Assembly (NCBI RefSeq): GCF_021390325.1 | Contig: NZ_JAJUWU010000003.1 | Location: forward strand, 310,001 to 374,000 | DNA length: 64,000 nucleotides | Origin: Jiella avicenniae | GTDB taxonomy: Bacteria; Pseudomonadota; Alphaproteobacteria; Rhizobiales; Rhizobiaceae | Reading direction: 5' to 3' | Position numbers and translations under genes: made by a program | The notes under the pieces: model-generated | The model's database searches: none | What the model saw: only the letters and a program-made list of their open reading frames with translations | What the model was told of the DNA's origin: nothing | Part shown: in pieces, positions 56,613-64,000 of the stretch | Layout: the number at the start of each line of letters is the position of its first letter | Numbering within the stretch: position 1 is the first letter of the stretch

Positions 56613-57000
56613 CGTCGCCGGGTCCCGCAGCGTCGAAGAGGCGACGGCCCGGCTGGCGCCCTCGGCCCGGCCACTCCGCCCCTCGCCGGCAGGCGCAGAC
56701 GGGCGGATCGAAGCCCGCACGGCGCGAGCGGGCATTTGAGCCCTTGGCCGTCGTGCACGGAGGAGACCGGCGACGGCTGCGCCGGTCGATCGCGTCCCCC
56801 CTTCCCGATCCATTTCGTCCCGCGAAGGCGACGTCTCGACCGGTCTCCCTCGCGCATGGGCGCGTCCTTTCGCCCGACGCCGGCGACGGCCGCGCCGGAG
56901 GGTGACATACTTTTCGGCAACGCCGTAGTTCCCAGACGGCATTTCAGCGCATCACCTCCCCCTGCTAGCCTCCGGCGGATCATCGCAGCGGAGGCGGTCC
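56613..57000. other. 388-base gap without a supported gene
   Basis: No frame here has both a ribosome site and coding-like composition; the longer antisense frames are Arg-rich and look random. A hairpin at 56713-56733 (GCCCGC-N9-GCGGGC followed by ATTT) may end the PPOX transcript. The last 60 bases must hold the promoter of the following operon; the run CATCACCTCCCCCTGCTAG there shows no clear hexamer. Confidence 0.6.
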
Positions 57001-57774
57001 TTGAGCGGCAAAAATCCCACCGGCGGCTATACGATCGGCCATCTGCCCGGCCAGCGCTGGACGATCGGCGCCGAGATGGTCGGCACCGTCCGGCCGCAGC
57101 CGTCGAGCCGCCCCGTCCGCATTCCGGCCCGGCCGCTCGACGTCGAGATCGACGTGGCACGGACGGCGCTCCTCGTCGTCGACATGCAGAACGACTTCCT
57201 GCACCCCGATGGCTGGTTCGCCGGCCGGGGCGTCGACGTGTCGCCGCTTGCGGCCGTCATGCCCGCAGTCCGCGATCTCTCCGCCACCTGTCGTGCGGCG
57301 AATTTCCCCGTCGTCTGGGTGAACTGGGGCGTCGGCTACGGCGCCGACGGCCTGCCGGCGAACGTCCTCTTCCGTGGGAAGCGCAAGGCCGACGCCGTCG
57401 GTTACGGCGAGCCTGGCGCCCTGCGCGAAGGCAGTTGGGGCGCCGCCGTCGCCGATGACCTCCTGCCGGAGGCGAGCGACCTCGTGGTGCCGAAGCAGCG
57501 CTTTTCCGGCTTTTACGAAACGAGGCTCGACAGCGTCCTGCGCAATCTCGGCGTCACGACGCTGCTCTTTGCCGGCGTCAACGTCGATCGCTGCGTCTTC
57601 GAGACCCTGACCGATGCCGGCGCCCGCGGCTACGACTGCCTGCTCGTCGAGGATGCCTGCGCCACCGTCTCGCCGCCCGAAATCGGCCGGGCGATCACCT
57701 GGCTCGTCGCGGAACTCCACGGCTTCGTCGTCCGGCTGGACCAACTCGCCGAGGGCCTCGCGCCCACCCCCTGA
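57001..57774 (+). CDS. Isochorismatase-like cysteine hydrolase (RutB/biuret amidohydrolase-type)
   Basis: A 257-residue hydrolase. The catalytic triad is visible: Asp in LLVVDMQNDFLHP, Lys in VVPKQRFSGFYET and Cys in GVNVDRCVFETL. A non-proline cis peptide usually precedes the Cys. An N-terminal stretch of about 45 residues (YTIGHLPGQRWTIGAEM) precedes the domain. Relatives hydrolyse ureidoacrylate (RutB), biuret or N-carbamoyl compounds. The start is TTG 57001 with GGAGG 6 bases upstream. It opens the nitrogen-compound operon and is followed 42 bases later by the importer's binding protein. Confidence 0.85.
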   Translation: MSGKNPTGGYTIGHLPGQRWTIGAEMVGTVRPQPSSRPVRIPARPLDVEIDVARTALLVVDMQNDFLHPDGWFAGRGVDVSPLAAVMPAVRDLSATCRAANFPVVWVNWGVGYGADGLPANVLFRGKRKADAVGYGEPGALREGSWGAAVADDLLPEASDLVVPKQRFSGFYETRLDSVLRNLGVTTLLFAGVNVDRCVFETLTDAGARGYDCLLVEDACATVSPPEIGRAITWLVAELHGFVVRLDQLAEGLAPTP

Positions 57775-57816
57775 CATCTCCGCCATCCCGCCCCTCCCCA
57801 AGAAGAAGGACGCATC

Positions 57817-58851
57817 ATGCGACACGCGACGCTCTCCTGCCTTTCGGCCGCGCTGCTCTCGGCCGCCCTCTCGGCAACGCCGGCTCTTTCCCAGGAAACT
57901 CAGATCGATTTCGTCCTGAACTGGAAATACCAGGGACCGCAGTCGGCGTTCTTCATCGCCAAGGACAAGGGCTACTTCAGCGAAGAAGGCCTCGACGTCA
58001 CCCTCGATCAGGGCGAAGGCTCGGCCGCGGCCATCACCAAGGTGGCGAGCGGCGCCTACGACGCCGGTTTCGGCGACATCAACGCCCTGATCGCCCTCGC
58101 CGCAGACAAGCCCGAGGAAGCGCCGATCGCCGTCTACGTCCTCTACAACAACCCGCCCTTCACCATCGCGGTGAAGTCCGAAAGCGACATCCGCGAGCCG
58201 AAGGATCTCGAGGGCAAAACCATCGGCGGGCCGGCCAGCGACGCCGCGCTGCAACTCTTCCCAGCCTTCGCGGAGATCACCGGCATCGATGCCTCCAAGG
58301 TCGAGATCACCAACATGCAGTCGAACCTGCGCGAGCAGATGCTGGCGCGCGGCCAGGTCGACGGCGTCTTCGGCTACGTCAACACCATCGCCTTCAGCGC
58401 CAAGAGCGCCGGGATGAACCCGGACGAGGACTTCCGCTTCATCAACTACGGCGATTTCGGCATGGATCTTTATTCCAACGCCGTCGTGGTTTCCAAGCAG
58501 CTGGCGGAGGAGCATCCGGACGCCGTCGAGGGGCTGCTGCGGGCCATCAACCGCGGCGTCAAGGACATGATCGCCGATCCGGACGGCTCGGTGAAATACG
58601 TCGTCGACCGCGAACCGCTTCTCAATTCCGAGGTCGAGGCGGAGCGGACCGTCGCCACCCTCAAGATGGAGATGAGCAATCCGGAGGCGGAGACGATCGG
58701 CCTCGGCGACGTCGACGAGGCGCGGCTGAAGCGCTCGATCGACACGCTGGTCAAGGCGCGCGACCTCGCCCGGGCGCCGGAAGTCTCCGAGATCTTCACC
58801 GACCGCTTCCTGCCGCCGCTCTCCGAGCGTCCGACCAAGATCGCCGACTGA
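57817..58851 (+). CDS. NMT1/THI5/SsuA-type ABC transporter substrate-binding protein
   Basis: A 344-residue periplasmic protein. A signal peptide ends ALSQ (about residue 25). The start IDFVLNWKYQGPQSAFFIAKDKGYFSEEGLDVTLDQG and SGAYDAGFGDINALI are the NMT1/NitT-family hallmarks, with Trp and Asp/Asn ligand candidates. Proteins of this group bind pyrimidines, formylaminopyrimidine, sulfonates, riboflavin and others. The surrounding hydrolases point to a pyrimidine, hydantoin or related cyclic amide. AAGGA precedes ATG 57817 at the right distance. Confidence 0.88.
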   Translation: MRHATLSCLSAALLSAALSATPALSQETQIDFVLNWKYQGPQSAFFIAKDKGYFSEEGLDVTLDQGEGSAAAITKVASGAYDAGFGDINALIALAADKPEEAPIAVYVLYNNPPFTIAVKSESDIREPKDLEGKTIGGPASDAALQLFPAFAEITGIDASKVEITNMQSNLREQMLARGQVDGVFGYVNTIAFSAKSAGMNPDEDFRFINYGDFGMDLYSNAVVVSKQLAEEHPDAVEGLLRAINRGVKDMIADPDGSVKYVVDREPLLNSEVEAERTVATLKMEMSNPEAETIGLGDVDEARLKRSIDTLVKARDLARAPEVSEIFTDRFLPPLSERPTKIAD

Positions 58852-58862
58852 GAGCAGCGCAG

Positions 58863-59654
58863 ATGGAACTGAACATGCAAGGCCGGACCGCGATCATCAC
58901 CGGTCCGGCCAAGGGAATGGGCGCGGCGGTCACCCGCGCCTTCGCCTCCGAGGGCTGCAACCTCGTTCTCGCCGGGCGCGACGTCGCGGCGATCGAGCCG
59001 GTCGCCGAAGACGTCCGGCAGGCCGGGCGCGCGGTCGAGGTCGTCGCCTGCGACGTCACCGACGTAGGCCAGTGCGAGGATCTGGTGGCGCAGGCGAAAG
59101 CCCGCTTCGGCCGCGTCGACATCCTCGTCAACGTCGCCGGCGGCTCCGGCCCGATCGGCAAGACCGGCTGGGAGACGACGCGCGAAGAATTCGACGACAT
59201 CATCGAGGTCAACATGGCCGGCTGCTTCAACACCATGCGGGCGGTGATGCCGGTGATGATCGAGCAGCGCTACGGCAAGATCGTCAATGTCGGCGGCACC
59301 TTCGGCATGCGCGGCCGGGCCGGCCGGATGGCCTACTCGGCCTCCAAATGGGGCCTGCGCGGCATCACCAAGAGCTTCGCGCTGGAAGCCGGGCCGTACA
59401 ACGTCAACGTCAACTACGTCGCGCCCGGCATGGTCGACGGCGAGCGCTTCCGCGGCAAGGTGGTGCCGGAAATGGCTCGGCGTCTCGGGATCTCCGAGGC
59501 CGAGGCCGCCGAGCGCCACGCCGAGGATTACGCGATGCGCCGGGTCTCGACCGGCGAGGACGTGGCCAGCGCCTGCCTGTTCCTTGCCAGCGACGTTTCG
59601 CGCCAGATCACCGGCACCGACCTGCCGGTCGACGGAGGATGGGCCCAGCTATGA
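58863..59654 (+). CDS. Short-chain dehydrogenase/reductase
   Basis: A 263-residue NAD(P)-dependent oxidoreductase. Cofactor loop TGPAKGMGAAVTRAF (TGxxxGxG type), NNAG-equivalent VNVAGGSG, catalytic Ser in VGGTFGMRGRAG and Tyr-x3-Lys in AYSASKWGLRG. The usual NNAG is NVAG here. The C-terminal segment ITGTDLPVDGGW is the family norm. It lies between the binding protein (11-base gap) and the amidohydrolase (4-base overlap), so it acts in the same pathway. Its substrate is unknown. Confidence 0.9.
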   Translation: MELNMQGRTAIITGPAKGMGAAVTRAFASEGCNLVLAGRDVAAIEPVAEDVRQAGRAVEVVACDVTDVGQCEDLVAQAKARFGRVDILVNVAGGSGPIGKTGWETTREEFDDIIEVNMAGCFNTMRAVMPVMIEQRYGKIVNVGGTFGMRGRAGRMAYSASKWGLRGITKSFALEAGPYNVNVNYVAPGMVDGERFRGKVVPEMARRLGISEAEAAERHAEDYAMRRVSTGEDVASACLFLASDVSRQITGTDLPVDGGWAQL

Positions 59655-61126
59655 CCACGACCGACATCCACCCCGAAGGGGCTTTCATCGCCGACCTCGT
59701 CATCGCCGGCGGAACGCTGGTGCGCGAGGACGCCACCGTCCCCGCCTCGATCGCCATTCTCGACGGCCGCATCCTCGTCGTCGGCGACGAAGCGGCCATG
59801 CCGCCGGCGCGTGAGACGATGAGGGCGGAGGGTCTCCATATCCTGCCCGGCGCGATCGACGTGCACGTGCATTTCCGCGATCCCGGCTACACCCGCAAGG
59901 AGGACTTCGGCACGGGAACCGCCGCCGCGGCCATGGGCGGCGTTACCACCGTCTTCGAGATGCCGAACGTCGTCCCGCCGACCTCGACGCCAGAGGGCCT
60001 GCGCATCAAGCAGCAGGCGGCCGAAAAGGCGATGGTGGATTTCGGCCTTTACGGGCTGCTCGGCGAGGAAAACCTCGATCAGATCGAGGCGCTGATCGAC
60101 GGCGGCGTCGCAGCCTTCAAATGTTACATGGGCAACACCTTCGGCGATCTTCCCTCGCCCTCGACGGGAGCGATGCTGGAAGGCTTCGAGATCGTCGCCA
60201 AACACGGCATCCGCGTCTCGCTCCACGCCGAAACCGCCTCGATCAACAAGTGGCGGCAGCGGCGGCTGACCGAGGCCGGCCGGCACGACGCCATCGCCCA
60301 TCTCCAGGCCCGTCCCCCGGTCGTCGCCGTCGAAGCGGTATCCCGCGCGGCGGTGCTGGCGGAATGGACGGGCGCGCGCATCCATGTCCTGCACATCTCC
60401 TCGGGCGACGAACTGCGCCCCTTGCGCGAAGCGCGGGCCCGCGGCGTCGACGTCACCGGCGAGACCTGCCCGCACTACCTCCTGCTCGACGAGACCGCCT
60501 ACGAGCGGCATGGCTCGATCGTCCGGGTCAACCCGCCGGTCCGCGAGCGCGCGCATCAGATGGCGCTATGGGAGGGCATCGCCGACGGCACGATCGACAT
60601 GATCGCCACCGACCACGCCCCCCACACCGACGCCGAGAAGGTCAATGCCGACATCTGGAAGGCCGATTGCGGCTTTCCGGGCATCGAGACCCAGATGCCG
60701 CTGATGCTGACGGAGGTGCATCGGGGACGGTTGAGCCTCGAGGATTACGTTCGCCTGTCGAGCGCAGCACCCGCCCGCAGCTTCGGGCTCTATCCGCGGA
60801 AGGGGACGCTCCTGCCCGGCAGCGACGCCGACATCGCCATCGTCGATCTGTCGCGGCGCGAGACGATCCGTGCCGCCGGTCTGCATTCGCGTTCCCGCAT
60901 CAACCCCTTCGAAGGCATGGAGACGGTCGGTGCGCCGATCCACACGCTCGTACGCGGCCGCTTCGTCATGCGCGACCGCAAGCTGATGACCGACGCCGCC
61001 GGCTGGGGCCGCAACGTGTCGGCCAAGCAGAAGATGCCGCCGCCCGCCCCGCGCAACCTCGACCTGACCATGGAAGCGGTGACGCGTCCGGGCGCGGGAC
61101 GCTTCGGATCGGGCGGTGCACGATGA
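59651..61126 (+). CDS. Dihydroorotase/allantoinase/hydantoinase-family cyclic amidohydrolase
   Basis: A 491-residue zinc amidohydrolase. The metal-binding HxH is in GAIDVHVHFRDPGYT, the carbamylated lysine in AAFKCYMGNTFG, further histidines in SLHAETA and IHVLHISSG, and the catalytic Asp in ATDHAPHT. Length and motifs fit dihydroorotase class II, allantoinase or hydantoinase, which open cyclic ureides. A housekeeping pyrC role is unlikely because the gene sits in a transporter operon. It overlaps the short-chain dehydrogenase stop and the ATPase start by 4 bases each. Confidence 0.9.
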   Translation: MTTTDIHPEGAFIADLVIAGGTLVREDATVPASIAILDGRILVVGDEAAMPPARETMRAEGLHILPGAIDVHVHFRDPGYTRKEDFGTGTAAAAMGGVTTVFEMPNVVPPTSTPEGLRIKQQAAEKAMVDFGLYGLLGEENLDQIEALIDGGVAAFKCYMGNTFGDLPSPSTGAMLEGFEIVAKHGIRVSLHAETASINKWRQRRLTEAGRHDAIAHLQARPPVVAVEAVSRAAVLAEWTGARIHVLHISSGDELRPLREARARGVDVTGETCPHYLLLDETAYERHGSIVRVNPPVRERAHQMALWEGIADGTIDMIATDHAPHTDAEKVNADIWKADCGFPGIETQMPLMLTEVHRGRLSLEDYVRLSSAAPARSFGLYPRKGTLLPGSDADIAIVDLSRRETIRAAGLHSRSRINPFEGMETVGAPIHTLVRGRFVMRDRKLMTDAAGWGRNVSAKQKMPPPAPRNLDLTMEAVTRPGAGRFGSGGAR

Positions 61127-62016
61127 CCGAGGCTCTCCAGCGAACCGCACTGCACGCCCCGCCGCCGGCGACCGCGCCCGAAGCGAGCGTCGCCCGCCCC
61201 CTGATCCGGATCGAGGACGTCTCGCTCACCTATGGCCGGGGCGAGCGCAAGGTGCAGGCTCTCTCGCGCACCTCGCTCGACGTCCCGAACGGCGATTTCG
61301 TCGCCCTCGTCGGGCCGTCCGGCTGCGGCAAGTCGACGATCCTCAAGATCGTCGCGCAGCTGCTCTCGCCGAGCGAGGGCCACGTCTTCGTCGCGGGCCG
61401 CGAGATCGGCGCCGTCGACATCCGCATCGGCATGGCCTTCCAGAACCCGACGCTGCTGCCATGGCTGTCGATCCGCGACAACGTCATGCTGCCCTTGAAG
61501 ATCTCCCAGCCGTTCCGAAGCGACTGGCGGCGCAAGAAGAACGGCGAATATCGCGACCGCGCCGATGCCCTGCTCGCCAAGGTCGGCCTCGGCGGCTTCG
61601 CCGGGCACTATCCTTGGCAGCTCTCCGGCGGCATGCAGCAGCGCGCCTCGCTCTGCCGCGCCCTCGTCCACGAACCGACGCTCTTGCTCCTCGACGAGCC
61701 GTTCGGCGCGCTCGACCAATTCACCCGCGAGGAACTGTGGGACGTCCTGCAGGCGCTGTGGATGGAGCAGAAGCCGACGGTGCTGCTCGTCACCCACGAT
61801 CTTCGGGAAAGCGCCTATCTCGCCAACCGGATCGTCGTGATGAGCGCCCGTCCCGGCCGGATCATCGTCGACGAAACGGTCGACTATCAGCGCCCCCGGT
61901 CGATCGAGACCACCTTCCGCAGCGATTTCGTCGAACTCAACCACCGTCTGCGCTCGCTGATCTTCGAGGCCCGCGCGGCCGGTTCGGGCGCCATCCCCGC
62001 CGGAGTTGCCGCATGA
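61123..62016 (+). CDS. NitT/TauT-type ABC transporter ATPase
   Basis: A 297-residue ATPase of the SsuB/TauB/NrtD group. Walker A GPSGCGKST, Q-loop GMAFQNPTLLPWLS, signature LSGGMQQRASLCRAL, Walker B LLLLDEPFGALDQ and H-loop VTHDLRESAY. The Pro/Ala-rich N-terminal 25 residues precede the domain. It overlaps its neighbours on both sides by 4 bases, coupling it to the amidohydrolase and permease. Confidence 0.92.
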   Translation: MTEALQRTALHAPPPATAPEASVARPLIRIEDVSLTYGRGERKVQALSRTSLDVPNGDFVALVGPSGCGKSTILKIVAQLLSPSEGHVFVAGREIGAVDIRIGMAFQNPTLLPWLSIRDNVMLPLKISQPFRSDWRRKKNGEYRDRADALLAKVGLGGFAGHYPWQLSGGMQQRASLCRALVHEPTLLLLDEPFGALDQFTREELWDVLQALWMEQKPTVLLVTHDLRESAYLANRIVVMSARPGRIIVDETVDYQRPRSIETTFRSDFVELNHRLRSLIFEARAAGSGAIPAGVAA

Positions 62017-62786
62017 AGCGCTGGTACAAGGAACGCTTCGCCTCCACGGCACTCATCGTCGGCTTCTTCCTCGTCTGGGAACTCGCCTGCGTCGCCTTCG
62101 GCATCAGCGAGATCGTGCTGCCGCGGCCCTCGCAGATCATCGTCACGCTGTTCGACCGCTGGCCGGCCCTCGTGCCCCACACCGTCCAGACGCTCTACAC
62201 GACGCTCGTCGGCTTCGCGCTGGGGGTCGGGATCGGGGTGGTGATCGGCATGATCATCGGCTCCTCGCGCGTCGCCTACGACGTCGCCTTTCCGCTACTC
62301 GTCGGGCTGTCCTCCATCCCGAAGGTCGCGGTGGTGCCGATCTTCGTCCTGTGGTTCGGCGCCGGCACGGTGCCGGCAGTGCTGACCGCCATGGTGATCT
62401 CGATCTTCCCGGTGGTGGTGAACGTCGCCACGGGTCTCGCCACCACGGAGCCGGAACTCGAAGACGTGCTGCGGACGCTCAGGGCGAGCCGGACGGATAT
62501 CCTCGTCAATGTCGGCCTGCCGCGGGCGATGCCCTATTTCTTCGCCTCGCTGAAGGTCGCCGTGACGCTCGCCTTCGTCGGTTCGGTCATCGCCGAGACG
62601 GTCGCCGGCAACAGAGGCATCGGCAACATGATGCTGATCGCCTCGGCCAATTTCAACGTGCCGCTGACCTTCGCCGGCCTGTTCATTCTCGCCGCGATGG
62701 GGATCGGTCTCTATCTCGTCTTCGCCGCCATCGAGAAGCGGGTCACCGGCTGGGCCAACCGCAAGGCCGAGCTCGCCATGGGCTGA
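62013..62786 (+). CDS. NitT/TauT-type ABC transporter permease
   Basis: A 257-residue permease of the SsuC/TauC family. Six helices; the segments FALGVGIGVVIGMIIGSS, IPKVAVVPIFVLWFGAG and VLRTLRASRTDILVNVGLPRAMPYF (with the EAA loop) are family hallmarks. It completes the importer with the binding protein at 57817 and the ATPase it overlaps. Confidence 0.92.
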   Translation: MKRWYKERFASTALIVGFFLVWELACVAFGISEIVLPRPSQIIVTLFDRWPALVPHTVQTLYTTLVGFALGVGIGVVIGMIIGSSRVAYDVAFPLLVGLSSIPKVAVVPIFVLWFGAGTVPAVLTAMVISIFPVVVNVATGLATTEPELEDVLRTLRASRTDILVNVGLPRAMPYFFASLKVAVTLAFVGSVIAETVAGNRGIGNMMLIASANFNVPLTFAGLFILAAMGIGLYLVFAAIEKRVTGWANRKAELAMG

Positions 62787-62806
62787 GGCACTCGGAGGAA
62801 AGCGAC

Positions 62807-62845
62807 ATGGCAGGGACCAGCAGCAAGGGACATCGGAGACCATGA
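62807..62845 (+). CDS. 12-codon leader ORF coupled to the amidohydrolase gene
   Basis: GGAGGAAAGCGAC precedes ATG 62807, a near-ideal ribosome site. The 12-residue frame MAGTSSKGHRRP ends in a TGA overlapping the amidohydrolase ATG as ATGA. The amidohydrolase's own upstream bases (ATCGGAGACC) hold a weaker site, so the leader may supply ribosomes by termination-reinitiation. The same arrangement is seen before potG. Translation is inferred. Confidence 0.45.
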   Translation: MAGTSSKGHRRP

Positions 62846-64000
62846 GCGAACGGACGATCCTCTGCGCCTCGACCGCCGAGGGCGAGGACTACGGGCTCCG
62901 CCGCGGCCGCGCCATCACCCTCGCGGGCGGGCGCATCGCCGCGATCGACGGCGCGCCGGCGCACGAGCCGGGACTGTTCGCCATGCCGGCCCTCGTCAAC
63001 GCCCACGACCACGCCCGGCCGATCCGTTCGAGCGCCTTCGGCGCCGTCGGCATCCCGCTGGAACTCTGGCTGCAGTATCTGGCGCTGCTGCCGGCGGTCG
63101 ATCCCTATCTCGCGGCGGCCGCCTCGCTCGGGCGCAGCGCGCTCGGCGGCTGTGGCGCGGTGATGATCCATTACACCCGGACGAACGGGCTGACCCCGCT
63201 CCCGCAGGAAGCGGCCGAGGTCGCGCGGGCGGCGCGGGACGTCGGCGTGCGGATCGGCTTCGCCGTCGCCCTGAAGGACCGCAACCCGCTGGTCTACGGG
63301 CCGTCGGAGCCAGTGCTTGCGGCGATGCCCGAGACGGCGCGCCGGACCATCGAGCAGCGGCTGTCGAAACCGCAGCTCGCCCCGGCCGAGCAGATCGCGC
63401 TGGTGGACGAGGTCGCCGAGGCTGCCGGATGCGATCTCGTCGACGTCCAGTACGGGCCGACGGGCGTCCAGTGGTGCACGCCGGAGCTGCTCGAAGCCGT
63501 CGCGCAAGCCTCCGCCGAGACCGGGCGCCGCGTCCACATGCACTGCCTCGAGACCGGCTATCAGCGGGACTGGGCCGACCGGGAGTTCCCGGGTGGCATG
63601 CTGCCCTTCCTGAAGGAGATCGGCCTCCTTAGCCCGCGGTTGACGCTGGCCCACTGCACCCATGCCCGACCGGACGAACTGGAACTCATCGCCGGGTCCG
63701 GCGCGACGATCACCGTCAACACCCACTCCAATCTCGCACTCAAGTCCGGCATCGCCCCCGTCGCGGCCATGCTGAAGGCCGGATGCAACGTCGCGCTCGG
63801 TCTCGACGGCACCAGCTTCGACGAGGACGACGACGCCTTCAGCGAAATGCGTCTCGCCTTCGAACTGCATCGCGGCTGGGGTTTCGACGAGACGATCGCC
63901 GAGCCCGGAATGCTGCGCATCGCCACCCGCAACGGCCGGGCGAGCGTCACGGGCTCGGCCGATGGCGGTTTTCTCGCTGCAGGCATGCCGGCTGATATCC
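62842..64000 (+). CDS. Cytosine deaminase/TRZ-ATZ-type amidohydrolase, cut by window end
   Basis: At least 386 residues with no stop before the window ends. Metal ligands: HxH in NAHDHARPI, His in HMHCLETGYQ, His in LAHCTHARPDEL and Asp in LGLDGTSFDEDDD. The FDEDDD segment is that of aminohydrolases acting on N-heterocycles. It would deaminate or hydrolyse a compound taken up by the operon's transporter. The C-terminus is missing by perhaps 60-80 residues, judged by family length. Confidence 0.87.
   Translation, partial: MSERTILCASTAEGEDYGLRRGRAITLAGGRIAAIDGAPAHEPGLFAMPALVNAHDHARPIRSSAFGAVGIPLELWLQYLALLPAVDPYLAAAASLGRSALGGCGAVMIHYTRTNGLTPLPQEAAEVARAARDVGVRIGFAVALKDRNPLVYGPSEPVLAAMPETARRTIEQRLSKPQLAPAEQIALVDEVAEAAGCDLVDVQYGPTGVQWCTPELLEAVAQASAETGRRVHMHCLETGYQRDWADREFPGGMLPFLKEIGLLSPRLTLAHCTHARPDELELIAGSGATITVNTHSNLALKSGIAPVAAMLKAGCNVALGLDGTSFDEDDDAFSEMRLAFELHRGWGFDETIAEPGMLRIATRNGRASVTGSADGGFLAAGMPADI

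Overview
The window is about two-thirds G+C and reads as chromosomal DNA of an alphaproteobacterium, most likely in the order Hyphomicrobiales (Rhizobiales). This rests on the linkage irr-fabA-fabB-fabI, an Irr-type Fur protein with an HHH motif, a fused carnitine dehydrogenase/thioesterase of the rhizobial kind, a RamB/ScfR-type regulator beside isocitrate lyase, and many ABC importers for amines and amino acids. A family such as Aurantimonadaceae would fit but is a guess. I saw no rRNA, tRNA, CRISPR array, insertion sequence or phage genes. Codon use looks uniform, and the region reads as a core/catabolic mosaic rather than an island.

Layout. 1-2 kb: end of a ferric-iron importer (binding protein tail, two-domain permease). 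2-5.5 kb: small membrane protein, a periplasmic PQQ sugar/alcohol dehydrogenase with a long disordered N-terminal linker, and a secreted low-complexity protein. 5.6-11 kb: acetoacetyl-CoA ligase, an AsmA-family protein and a secreted protein of unknown function. 11-15 kb: a potFGHI putrescine importer. 15-20.7 kb: acetyltransferase, Asp/Asn-hydroxylase-like enzyme, RamB/ScfR-type regulator, a 46-residue small ORF, and isocitrate lyase with a small downstream gene. 21-27 kb: ClpP-like/SH3 periplasmic protein, irr, a small exported protein, and the unsaturated fatty acid operon fabA-fabB-fabI. 27-32 kb: Bax-inhibitor-1 protein, a YbbAP-type ABC exporter and a divergent TesA-type esterase.

32-37 kb is a carnitine catabolic module: CdhR-type regulator, beta-keto acid cleavage enzyme, carnitine dehydrogenase/betainyl-CoA thioesterase, and a carnitine/choline-binding protein. 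36.8-48.2 kb, on the minus strand, is a long catabolic unit: enolase-superfamily enzyme, LysR regulator, GlpD-like flavoprotein, polar amino-acid-type ABC importer, flavin/Fe-S demethylase-type oxidoreductase, HAD dehalogenase-like hydrolase and DAO-type oxidase. Its substrate is unknown; an N-methylated amine or amino acid is my best inference. At 48.5-49.7 kb lies a broken gene in which an amidohydrolase and a SelA-like PLP enzyme have been joined by deletion, with an additional one-base frameshift.

49.7-54.3 kb is a complete branched-chain-amino-acid-type (Liv) ABC importer, divergent from an M20 deacylase (54.6 kb) and a PPOX-family flavoprotein. 57-64 kb is a tightly overlapping plus-strand operon: RutB/biuret-hydrolase-like enzyme, NMT1-type ABC importer, short-chain dehydrogenase, dihydroorotase/hydantoinase-like enzyme, and a cytosine-deaminase-like amidohydrolase cut by the window end. 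It looks like uptake and hydrolytic opening of a cyclic ureide or N-heterocycle, and is the strongest candidate here for an undescribed pathway.
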